64,000 bases of DNA from IMG/VR virus record IMGVR_UViG_3300030019_000028, positions 1-64,000 of that record; one strand, written 5' to 3'. Origin of the DNA: a virus. The first letter of the stretch is position 1; each line of letters begins with the position of its first letter. A model generated the notes under the pieces. The model was given only the letters and a program-made list of their open reading frames with translations, searched no databases and had not been told where the DNA came from. Of the stretch, positions 1-8,028 are shown one piece after another. The position numbers and the translations under genes are program-made.

Positions 1-3000
1 TCTAATCCCTCAGTTGTAATAGGACTTGATAAAGATGGAGTATTAAAATCTGGAGAGATTGGAATCAATGGTAAGTCTACTTTATTCACTGTTTATAAAG
101 GAACTTTAGATGTCACTTCTCAATATAGTTTACGCTTAGGAAGTTATAGTGGAGTAACTTTAGATATCTTATCTAATAAATTATATATTAGTGCTCTTTC
201 TGATTTTACTCCAAAATCTTTATTAGTTACTTTAACAAAAGGTGGAGTAGATGTTAGAAGTTTGTTTTGGAGTCTTAGTTATTCAAAAGATGGACAAGCT
301 GGTGCTCCTGGAAATGATGGTGCACCTGGTAAAGATGGAACAAATGGTTCTCCTGGTGCAAAAGGAGATGTAGGGCCTTCTTTAACTTATGAGGGAGAAT
401 GGAGTTCTACAACACATTATTACAATAGAGTTACTGTACGCACTGTAGTTAAAAGAACTATTGCCTCAGTTATTACTTATTATATTACTAAGTTATCTAC
501 TACAGGAAATGATATAGATTTTGGCACTGCTCAGAATCCAGAAACACATCCAGCTTTATGGGAAACTTTTGCTGGACAATTTACTAGTGTAGCCACTGGT
601 TTATTATTAGCTGAGAATGCTGTAGTTAATATAGCTGCTAATAATACTTTGTACATAGGTGCAAGCGGTGCTGCAGGAATTTCAGCATTAGGATGGAAAG
701 GAGATAGTAATGGATTTCAATCTATGAGGACCGATAGTGGAGGAATAACTCCTTTAACTATTCTTAATGTAGATGGAAGTTTCATTACACAAAAAGGAAC
801 TATTGGAGGATGGACTATTGATGCTACTAGTATTTCTAGTCCTGGTAATTTAATTAAGTTAAATTCTGCGGGACATATTGATATTCAAAGTACTGGTTAT
901 TTAAACATTGGGAGTAATATCTCTTTAAAAGGAAATAGTGTCTCAAATTTTGGAGGGTTAAATATTGGAACTGATGGTACTTTATATGCTGATAAAGCTG
1001 GTACTCGCACATTTCAAATTAGTCCTAATGGGGATTTTCTATTCAATGGTAATTTTTATTTATCTAATCAGGCCGGTGGTAATGTTACTGCTGCATTCTC
1101 AGATTTATTTGATGTTATTTTAAACCCAGATGGTGTTACCATTAAAGTTTTAGTAAGTAAAGTAAATTTTGCTTCTAAAGGAGATATTACAGCATATCAA
1201 GTAGGTGCATTAGATTCTACTACAAATGGTGTCTTAGCTTTATTAACAGGGACAGGTCCTATTTATAAACCATCTGATACAGAAGTGGGTTTAAGATATG
1301 ATACAGGACAATTTCAATTATCAGGAGGAAATACTTTACAAATAATTCCTTCAGTTCTAATACCACAAAGTGCTTTAGATTTAAAATTAAACGTATCACT
1401 AAAAGGTTCTGCAAATGGTTTAGCAGAATTAGATGCGAGTGGATTTGTAAAGAACACACAGTTACCTAGTTATGTAGATGACGTTTTAGAGTTCTCAACA
1501 AAACCTTCTTTTCCTACAATAGGAGAGACTGGTAAAATTTATGTTGCATTAGATACAAATGTTACTTATAGATGGAGTGGTTCAGTATATGTTGTCATTG
1601 GTTCTGACTTAGCTCTTGGAGAAACTTCTGCTTCAGCTTATCGTGGAGATAGAGGAAAGATTGCTTATGACCATACATTCTTAACAACAAATCCTCATGG
1701 TGTTACTAAAGCACAAGTGGGTTTATCTTTAGTTGACAATACAGCCGATTCAACTAAATCAGTTAGTTATGCTTCAGCAGCAGGTACTGCAACAAATTGG
1801 AGTGGTTCGGGTGCATTAGGTTCAGCAGCATACGTTAACACTTCAAGTTTTGCACCTTCAGGTTATGGTGTTGGCGGTTCGCCTGTGGTTACAACTGATG
1901 CAGACAATTATAAATTAACTGGAGATTATTATTTTGTAACACCTATAGCACATTCACCACAAGCATATTTTCAAGCTCATGTTATGGGTTCAAGCAATGG
2001 CGACTTTGCTCAAATAGGAGTAGCTTCGACTAATGAATTTCATTTTAGATGGGGCACAGGTACATGGCACAAAGTATGGAATGATGGAAATTTAAACCGT
2101 TCAGACGTTGCTTTTGCTGCAAGTACAGGGTCATTTTATAGCAATGTGATAGTAAATAGCAATGCTGCTGATATTGTAGCATTAACACTAAACGCAAATA
2201 CAAATCACGGAGTCAGACAAAATTTTTATAATCAAAATGCTTCTGGTTTATATAATTTTCAGATTGGAAGTAATATAACTGCGAATAATGCTTTTGAAAT
2301 TTTAGCATCTACAGCATTGGACGGAAGCGGTTTTAGTAATGTTTTTAAAATTACAAATACAGGTGTAGCAACTTTTGCAAGTAGTATTAATCTTGGAGCA
2401 TTACAACAAATAATTTGGGGTGGTGGTTACGGTTCAGGCAAACCATTGATTGAAGGTTCAGCCGCTGGAATGAATGTTTATCCCAAAGGAAATTTAAATG
2501 ATGGTATATTTAACGTAATTGGTACAATTAGGGCAACTGTAGCGGCATCTGTTGGGGGGTTCAGGGTTGATGGGGGTAATCCGCCAGATGGTTATGGATT
2601 AGAAATATATTATGATGCCGCATCAAAGGAAACGAGATTTAATGCTCTTGATAGAGGTATAACCTATACTTGGCATCCAATGGTTTTTAATGCTTCAAAT
2701 TATGCATTTGGAGGTGTTGCAGTTTTTAATAATAGTGTTACTGTGCCTGTTTTACAAATTAATACAGCAGCTGGTGCAAATTCTCAAGATGCAATACTAT
2801 TAACAAAAGCAAATGGATATGGAACGGCAGCAATCCAACAGTATTATAGTACATATTTAGATTATGGTCTTGGATTATCAATACAAGGTGAAAATAAATT
2901 TACACTTAATCAATTAGGTAATGCAGTTTTTAATGGTTCAGTTGCAGCAAAAAATTTAGCATCAGTTGGTGATTCAGGTGTTGCAGCAGGTGTTGCAAGT

Positions 3001-3699
3001 AGCTCAATAAGATTACTAGGTAATGGTTTAGCACATTCAAATATTGCTTGGCAACCAAATGAAAGAACAATATCTTTTCATACATCAATAGCAGGATTGG
3101 GATTAGATGATTATTGGGGTGCTGTTAGTCTTTATGCAGGTGGCGTTATTACAACTAATTCATCTTTTAAAACGACTTCACCTGTTTCATTAGTCGGTAA
3201 TTATGATACAAATACAACAGAAGATAAATGTATTTGGACAATTGGAACAGGATGGAATACAGTTGCAACAATGTACGGTATTGGCTACGATTACGAAGTT
3301 CAATCAGGTTTTGGACATTCAATCTTTTTTAAAGCTGCTGGTAATAAGCATACTTGGATTAGTTTATCAACTGGTAATATCTATACAACTGGCTCATTTG
3401 TTGCAGGCGGTGAAATCACAGCCTATAGCGACAGACGTTTAAAATCAAACATTCAACCATTAACTTTAAGAGGTGATTTAAAACCAATGACATATGAAAA
3501 AGATGGTAAACAGTCAATTGGTTTTATTGCTCAGGACGTACAAGAACTTTATCCTGAGTTGGTGAAAGGTGAGGGTGAAGAAATGTTGAGTTTGAATTAT
3601 GGGCAATTAACAGCAGTTTTATATGCTGAGATATTAGAGTTAAAAAATAAGATTAAGAAACAAAATAAAAAACTTAAAAAATTAAAAAATGGAAAATGA
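1..3699 (+). CDS. Long tail fibre with collagen-like repeats and C-terminal peptidase S74 chaperone (5' end outside window)
   Basis: The reading frame is open from base 1 and has no convincing start in the window; the TTG at 262 is only an internal leucine, so at least 1232 residues of a longer protein are present. Ten Gly-X-Y triplets (292-381) form a collagen-like shaft, followed by glycine- and serine-rich beta-repeat sequence typical of trimeric phage fibres. The last ~90 residues match the intramolecular chaperone of peptidase S74 proteins: a Ser-Asp site (AYSDRRLKSNI, Ser codon at 3427), then GFIAQDVQELYPELV and a lysine-rich coiled-coil tail. In that family the domain trimerises the fibre and cuts itself off at the Ser. 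The role is host recognition at the virion surface. The half after about 1700 uses other synonymous codons than the first half, which suggests mosaic exchange. The 3' end overlaps the next gene by 11 bases. Confidence 0.9.
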   Translation, partial: SNPSVVIGLDKDGVLKSGEIGINGKSTLFTVYKGTLDVTSQYSLRLGSYSGVTLDILSNKLYISALSDFTPKSLLVTLTKGGVDVRSLFWSLSYSKDGQAGAPGNDGAPGKDGTNGSPGAKGDVGPSLTYEGEWSSTTHYYNRVTVRTVVKRTIASVITYYITKLSTTGNDIDFGTAQNPETHPALWETFAGQFTSVATGLLLAENAVVNIAANNTLYIGASGAAGISALGWKGDSNGFQSMRTDSGGITPLTILNVDGSFITQKGTIGGWTIDATSISSPGNLIKLNSAGHIDIQSTGYLNIGSNISLKGNSVSNFGGLNIGTDGTLYADKAGTRTFQISPNGDFLFNGNFYLSNQAGGNVTAAFSDLFDVILNPDGVTIKVLVSKVNFASKGDITAYQVGALDSTTNGVLALLTGTGPIYKPSDTEVGLRYDTGQFQLSGGNTLQIIPSVLIPQSALDLKLNVSLKGSANGLAELDASGFVKNTQLPSYVDDVLEFSTKPSFPTIGETGKIYVALDTNVTYRWSGSVYVVIGSDLALGETSASAYRGDRGKIAYDHTFLTTNPHGVTKAQVGLSLVDNTADSTKSVSYASAAGTATNWSGSGALGSAAYVNTSSFAPSGYGVGGSPVVTTDADNYKLTGDYYFVTPIAHSPQAYFQAHVMGSSNGDFAQIGVASTNEFHFRWGTGTWHKVWNDGNLNRSDVAFAASTGSFYSNVIVNSNAADIVALTLNANTNHGVRQNFYNQNASGLYNFQIGSNITANNAFEILASTALDGSGFSNVFKITNTGVATFASSINLGALQQIIWGGGYGSGKPLIEGSAAGMNVYPKGNLNDGIFNVIGTIRATVAASVGGFRVDGGNPPDGYGLEIYYDAASKETRFNALDRGITYTWHPMVFNASNYAFGGVAVFNNSVTVPVLQINTAAGANSQDAILLTKANGYGTAAIQQYYSTYLDYGLGLSIQGENKFTLNQLGNAVFNGSVAAKNLASVGDSGVAAGVASSSIRLLGNGLAHSNIAWQPNERTISFHTSIAGLGLDDYWGAVSLYAGGVITTNSSFKTTSPVSLVGNYDTNTTEDKCIWTIGTGWNTVATMYGIGYDYEVQSGFGHSIFFKAAGNKHTWISLSTGNIYTTGSFVAGGEITAYSDRRLKSNIQPLTLRGDLKPMTYEKDGKQSIGFIAQDVQELYPELVKGEGEEMLSLNYGQLTAVLYAEILELKNKIKKQNKKLKKLKNGK
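292..381 (+). repeat. Collagen-like Gly-X-Y coding repeat
   Basis: Ten consecutive glycine-initiated codon triplets, read as GQA GAP GND GAP GKD GTN and onward to GPS, lie inside the fibre gene. Such runs form triple-helical rods in phage fibres. Confidence 0.85.
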
Positions 3700-3991
3700 A
3701 GTAAGAACAGAAATTGTGAAAACAACATTAACAGGCACCATTGAAGGTAAGAGTGTTGTGATTAATTATGAGAATGAATTAGGAAAATTACCAACAAATG
3801 TAGGTGCTACTTGTAATATTCCAAATACAGAGAATCCTATGGAAAATACAAACATTAATGTTAGTGTAAATATTATGGGCAATAAAAATATCATTGTTAA
3901 TGGAGCTCCTGCTCTTGGAAATATTTCTATGATATTATCAGGAATAGAATCTACTATACAAGGAATTTTAACTAATCCTCCAGTAGTATAG
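3689..3991 (+). CDS. Small protein of unknown function after the fibre
   Basis: This 100-residue protein starts inside the last codons of the S74 fibre gene (11-base overlap), so it is probably translationally coupled to it. I do not recognise it. It is rich in Asn, Ile, Thr and Val (NINVSVNIMGNKNIIVNG), has no cysteine cluster or signal peptide, and looks like a small beta-rich protein. A strong hairpin terminator follows directly. A fibre chaperone or a small virion protein are possible by position only. Confidence 0.6.
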   Translation: MENEVRTEIVKTTLTGTIEGKSVVINYENELGKLPTNVGATCNIPNTENPMENTNINVSVNIMGNKNIIVNGAPALGNISMILSGIESTIQGILTNPPVV

Positions 3992-3999
3992 ATAAATTA

Positions 4000-4031
4000 A
4001 AATAAAGGGCACTTATGCGCTCTTTATTTTT
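4000..4031 (+). terminator. Rho-independent terminator after the fibre unit
   Basis: An 11-base stem with one G-U pair (AAATAAAGGGC at 4000-4010 against GCTCTTTATTT at 4019-4029) encloses an 8-base loop and is followed by T residues. Confidence 0.75.
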
Positions 4032-4041
4032 AAAATATTTG

Positions 4042-4049
4042 TATCTTTG
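4042..4049 (+). promoter_or_regulatory. Bacteroidota-type -7 element (TATCTTTG)
   Basis: TATCTTTG matches the Bacteroidota -7 consensus TAnnTTTG. It lies just after a terminator and 26 bases before the next ATG. I see no good -33 TTTG at 19-20 bp upstream, so strength is uncertain. Confidence 0.6.
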
Positions 4050-4075
4050 CACATTAATGAATTAATAATTTTAAT

Positions 4076-4516
4076 ATGACACACGCAGACATTAGATTCC
4101 TATGGGAAGCCTTGAACGTATTTATTAAATACGTCGCAGATAATGATATAAAAAATCACTATCTAAATTATGGATTAAAAAAGAATGGTATAATTCTTGA
4201 AAAAGAATTTAAGTTAATACAAGAAAGTACATCTCAGAGACTTATTGAATTAGAAAGAAAAGCTATTGAATTAGGTAATGCTAAACTATCTGATTCCACA
4301 GAAAGAACTGATAGTACTCCATACCTTTTAGGATATGTAGAATTAACAGAAGAAGAAAAAGTAGAACATACTGTATTAGCACAGGAATTCAACACATTTT
4401 TACAGACTAAAAATGACACAAAATTATATATGTTGAAGTTTAGTGTAGAAGAAATGAAGAAATTACCTTTAACTTGGCAAATGAGTAATATTTTAGCCAA
4501 TTTTGTAGAAGAATAA
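4076..4516 (+). CDS. Protein of unknown function, first gene of the lysozyme-portal unit
   Basis: This 146-residue, mostly helical and charged protein is the first gene behind the promoter at 4042. It begins MTHADIRFLWEALN and contains a heptad-like region (ERKAIELGNAKL) and a conserved-looking YLLGYVELTEEEK segment. There is no membrane segment or recognisable motif. Its position just before a lysozyme suggests a lysis or virion-assembly accessory, but nothing in the sequence proves this. The antisense frame over the same bases is a shadow. Confidence 0.6.
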   Translation: MTHADIRFLWEALNVFIKYVADNDIKNHYLNYGLKKNGIILEKEFKLIQESTSQRLIELERKAIELGNAKLSDSTERTDSTPYLLGYVELTEEEKVEHTVLAQEFNTFLQTKNDTKLYMLKFSVEEMKKLPLTWQMSNILANFVEE

Positions 4517-4543
4517 AATTAAACCCCTTAATACCAATTGATT

Positions 4544-5074
4544 ATGAAAGAATTTAATGATTATTTTACAGTAATATTAGGTCATGAAGGGGGATTAGTG
4601 AATAACCCAAATGATCCAGGAGGTCAAACTAAATATGGAATCTCTTTATTATTTATAAAGGGACTTACTTTAGCTGATGGAGATATAGATCATGATGGAG
4701 ATATAGATAGTAATGATATTAAAGCACTTACTATAGAAGATTCCAAGGAACTTTATAAAAAGTTCTTTTGGAATCCTTTGCATTTAGAGAAACTTGTAAA
4801 TGAGGAACTAAAACTAAATTTATTTGATCACGGAGTAAATGCAGGGACTAAAACAGCAGTTAAATTACTACAAAGGATCCTATCATTAGATGATGATGGA
4901 TCTATTGGTAACATGACTATTACTGCTGCCAATAATTACACAGGAAATATTATTGAGGAGTATAAGAAAGCACGAGAAAATTATTATTTAGCCATTATAG
5001 CTAAAAATCCTAAACTTAGTGTATTCAAAAATGGCTGGTTCAATAGAATAAAAACAACAAAATTTAACTCATGA
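4544..5074 (+). CDS. GH108-type lysozyme (N-acetylmuramidase) with EF-hand-like insert
   Basis: The ATG at 4544 is preferred over an in-frame TTG two codons earlier and gives 176 residues, normal for glycoside hydrolase family 108. The catalytic glutamate is in the N-terminal HEGG motif (Glu15), followed by VNNPNDPGGQTKYGIS, a hallmark of the family. These enzymes cleave the glycan strand of peptidoglycan. The C-terminal half, with FDHGVNAGTKTAVKLLQ and DDDGSIGNMT, corresponds to the family's peptidoglycan-binding part. Between the two is an insert whose residues 47-58 fit a 12-residue EF-hand or dockerin-type calcium loop: Asp at 1, 3, 5, 7, 9 and 12, Gly at 6, Ile at 8. No signal peptide is visible, so export would need a holin, or the enzyme may be virion-associated. 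The stop overlaps the portal start (ATGA). Confidence 0.9.
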   Translation: MKEFNDYFTVILGHEGGLVNNPNDPGGQTKYGISLLFIKGLTLADGDIDHDGDIDSNDIKALTIEDSKELYKKFFWNPLHLEKLVNEELKLNLFDHGVNAGTKTAVKLLQRILSLDDDGSIGNMTITAANNYTGNIIEEYKKARENYYLAIIAKNPKLSVFKNGWFNRIKTTKFNS

Positions 5075-7302
5075 ACATTTTCAACTACGATAGTTCCGCT
5101 ACTTATACTGAAAAAGAAAAACAATCTGAAGATTATCTAAAAGGATGTATTGATAAAGCTATTACAGAGTTAGTCTATGATAAAGACTATTTGCGTAAAG
5201 CATATAATTATTACAACTGTACTAGAGATAAAGATCAGTTCCGACATCTAGAAGAAAACTTTGGAATTGGAAGTTCTACAGCAGTAGAATTCATTCCTTT
5301 AGTACGTAGACATATTGATGCCCTAATTGGAGAATTACTTCAATCAAAACTTAGACCAAAAATTACATGTAAGGATTCAGAGACACTTTCTAAAATAGAA
5401 AGAGAGGCTCAAAAAGCTATTTACTCAGCAGAACTTAATAGAATTAAAATTCAACTCTCTGATAATATACAAGCTATATTTGGAGAAGGAAAAGAAGCAG
5501 TAGATAAAGCAAATGAAGAGGAACTTTCTAAACTAAAAGAAATTACTAAAAGGGATTTTATCTCAGAGTATGAAATAGCTGCTCAGAATATGATAGAATT
5601 TTTTTTACAATCAAGAGAAGTAAATCTTTCTTTAAAAAGAGAAAATCTTTTTAAGGATATTCTTATTGGAGGACAGTGTTATTATAAATCTAAAACTAAA
5701 AAAGGATCTCCTGTACCAACAGTAGAAGTATTAAATCCTTTTGATGTGTTTCCAGAGTTAAATGTAAACTCCACTTATATTAACAAAAGTAGAAGAATTG
5801 TATATGTGAAATACATGTGCAAGGAAGAAATTATAAACGAGTTTGGAGATGATATGTCTAAAGATGATTTAGATCTTTTACAAGATGTAAATCTAGATAG
5901 TTTCTCACATAATGTTTATTATATACGGGCTGAATCTGGCGGTATTGTTTCTAATGTAGAGGCTACTATTCCAGGAACTTATCCGTACTACAATGATAGT
6001 TATGCTGGAAATAATAGATATCCAGTTTACTACGTAGAATGGTTAGAAAATAATAAAGTAAAAGTGGGAGAAAAAACTTTCTTTAGAATGGACCGTTATA
6101 AAGGTGCTAGAATTGGAAGTGAAATTTATCTTAATATGGGAAAAGATGATACTGTATGTAGATCTATAGAAGATCCATATAATTGTACTCTCTCTATTAA
6201 TGGTGTACAATTAACTACACGTTCTGGTAAACCATTTTCCATGGTATTGTCCACTGCTAATCTACAGGATAAATATGATATACTTCATTGGTATCGTGAC
6301 ACTTTAATTGCAAATTCTGGAGTAAAAGGTGACTGGATTGATGTGGCTTTAGTTCCTACATTCTTAGGAAATACTCCTGAGGAAAGACTTCTAAAACATG
6401 CTGCTTATAAAAAAGCTGGAAAAGCTTTATTTAATTCTGCCCAAGAAGGTAGAGGTGTTCCTATGAATACTACATTTGCAGGATTTGATGATACTGTTTC
6501 AGGACAATCAATCCAGGCAATACAACTTGCTATTACACAAACAGAAGATATATGTAGTGCTATTACTGGAGTATTTAGAGAAAAACTAGGAGATATAGAA
6601 CAACATGATGCTGTAACGAATGTTGCGGTAGGAATGAGAAATTCTGCAGTAATTACAAAACAATATTTCAACACATTAAATGGAGTAGTAAAAGAGCTTC
6701 TCACAGATATGCTAAATCTATCAAAAGCTTCTTTAAAAAAAGAATTTAAAGGATCACTTATTTTAGGTAATAGATTAACTAGAATCTTTACAGTACTCCC
6801 AGAAAACATTTCTTTTACAGATCATGATATACATATTGGAGATTCTGAAGAAATTACTAGAGATATTGAGTTGATTAAAAATATGACTATGGAATTAATG
6901 AAAGCAGGTCTTGTGGAACCAGAACTTATGTTCGAGACAATCACAACAGAGAGCTTGACTGAGTTTAAAGAAACCGGCTTAAATTCACTACATAGACAGA
7001 AAGAGGCACAAGGAGTTATGGCAAATCTACAACAACAAGTTGCTCAATATGAACAACAAATGAAAGAAGCCCAAACTCAAATCCAACAACTTTCCTCTAA
7101 AGTACAAGAAAAGGAACAAGCTGAAATTCAATTAAAACAAGCAGAACTTAAGATGAAAACTGAACAAGGTGCTGCTAAAATAAAGAATGATAAAGACTTT
7201 AATGATCAGACTGTAGGATTAAAAGAAAAACAAATACAAGCTGAAGTTCTACAACTTGCAGATAGTAACAAGAAAAATGACGAAATTAAAAATATAGGAT
7301 GA
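5071..7302 (+). CDS. Portal protein (crAss-like)
   Basis: This 743-residue protein is the size expected for a crAss-like portal, the dodecameric ring through which DNA is packaged and ejected. The N-terminal half has the pattern of phage portals: a helical start, FGIGSSTAVEFIPLVRRHID, and a PTVEVLNPFDVFPELNVN segment. The C-terminal ~100 residues (from about residue 645) are a Gln/Glu/Lys-rich coiled coil such as forms portal barrels. It overlaps both neighbours by ATGA junctions (lysozyme before, 189-residue protein after), so the three genes are translationally coupled. The terminase gene expected near a portal is not in the window and may lie to the left. Confidence 0.85.
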   Translation: MNIFNYDSSATYTEKEKQSEDYLKGCIDKAITELVYDKDYLRKAYNYYNCTRDKDQFRHLEENFGIGSSTAVEFIPLVRRHIDALIGELLQSKLRPKITCKDSETLSKIEREAQKAIYSAELNRIKIQLSDNIQAIFGEGKEAVDKANEEELSKLKEITKRDFISEYEIAAQNMIEFFLQSREVNLSLKRENLFKDILIGGQCYYKSKTKKGSPVPTVEVLNPFDVFPELNVNSTYINKSRRIVYVKYMCKEEIINEFGDDMSKDDLDLLQDVNLDSFSHNVYYIRAESGGIVSNVEATIPGTYPYYNDSYAGNNRYPVYYVEWLENNKVKVGEKTFFRMDRYKGARIGSEIYLNMGKDDTVCRSIEDPYNCTLSINGVQLTTRSGKPFSMVLSTANLQDKYDILHWYRDTLIANSGVKGDWIDVALVPTFLGNTPEERLLKHAAYKKAGKALFNSAQEGRGVPMNTTFAGFDDTVSGQSIQAIQLAITQTEDICSAITGVFREKLGDIEQHDAVTNVAVGMRNSAVITKQYFNTLNGVVKELLTDMLNLSKASLKKEFKGSLILGNRLTRIFTVLPENISFTDHDIHIGDSEEITRDIELIKNMTMELMKAGLVEPELMFETITTESLTEFKETGLNSLHRQKEAQGVMANLQQQVAQYEQQMKEAQTQIQQLSSKVQEKEQAEIQLKQAELKMKTEQGAAKIKNDKDFNDQTVGLKEKQIQAEVLQLADSNKKNDEIKNIG

Positions 7303-7868
7303 ACATAACAAATTATAAAACAGGCTTTACTATTGCTCCGTCAATACTAACAAATCAAATGGCAGTTACTATTGTAACCTATTTGTCAACAACAAGTAGT
7401 ACTATATTAGCATCATTTGTTACTAATGATGAGATCAATTACGATTTTTTAAAAGACGGACTCTATGAGTTCTCCCAAATAATATTTTCTACTATAGTTA
7501 CTCCTACTGGATATTATATTGCTAATAACAAAGTGTATTTAAACACAGTACTTGTACCAGATATGGTTACCTTATTAGATAATACAGCTATCACTAAAGA
7601 CTCTGTAAAAATTGTAGTTATTAATGATATAGAAACTTGTTATTCTAATTTAATAAAAAAAGTCTTATCTAATAAATTATCTAAGATTTGTGATATTACA
7701 CATCATGAAGAAGAGATAAAAGATATTCTTCAAATGGCAATAACAGCCATCAAATATGCCTCAGAATTAGGTCTGATTTATCAAGCACAACGTATCGTTG
7801 AATCTATAATAAGTTCATGTGATATATGTGGTACTACTAATATTGAAAATTGCGGATGTAATGCGTGA
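7299..7868 (+). CDS. Unknown protein with a C-terminal four-cysteine tail
   Basis: The 189-residue protein follows the portal with an ATGA overlap. The N-terminal ~95 residues are Thr/Ile/Val-rich and look beta-sheet; the rest looks helical, ending in CDICGTTNIENCGC with cysteines at 174, 177, 185 and 187. CxxC plus CxC suggests a small zinc knuckle or disulfide cluster. I do not recognise the family. Its position between portal and head fibre suggests a capsid-vertex or fibre-attachment role, by inference only. Confidence 0.6.
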   Translation: MNITNYKTGFTIAPSILTNQMAVTIVTYLSTTSSTILASFVTNDEINYDFLKDGLYEFSQIIFSTIVTPTGYYIANNKVYLNTVLVPDMVTLLDNTAITKDSVKIVVINDIETCYSNLIKKVLSNKLSKICDITHHEEEIKDILQMAITAIKYASELGLIYQAQRIVESIISSCDICGTTNIENCGCNA

Positions 7869-8028
7869 ATTAGAACTTAAATTACTAAATAGTTTTATAA
7901 AAATTTTAGAATCTTATGAGGGAGGGAATCCCCTTCCTTATAAAAATTTAAAACTTTATATGGAATCTTATGAGATGAATATATTAACAGACCAAAAATA
8001 CTATGAATTCGTATGGGACAATTTATAA
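7861..8028 (+). CDS. Small 55-residue protein of unknown function
   Basis: I place the start at ATG 7861, which overlaps the previous stop by 8 bases, rather than at the GTG 42 bases earlier. The 55-residue product (MRELELKLLNSFIKILESY...) is helical and charged with no recognised motif. Its 3' end overlaps the following fibre gene by 16 bases. Tight overlaps on both sides support it being real and coupled, possibly as a fibre assembly factor. Confidence 0.5.
   Translation: MRELELKLLNSFIKILESYEGGNPLPYKNLKLYMESYEMNILTDQKYYEFVWDNL

Noticed and set aside
262-264. TTG as start of the first fibre gene
   Set aside because: The frame is open to base 1 with coding-like fibre sequence, so the gene enters from outside the window.
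4538-4540. TTG start two codons before the GH108 lysozyme ATG
   Set aside because: The ATG at 4544 matches the usual lysozyme N-terminus; there is no reason to prefer a rare start.
6405-6809. 134-codon open frame on the minus strand inside the portal gene
   Set aside because: It lies fully antisense to a well-supported gene, has no promoter or plausible protein pattern, and reflects AT-rich codon structure.
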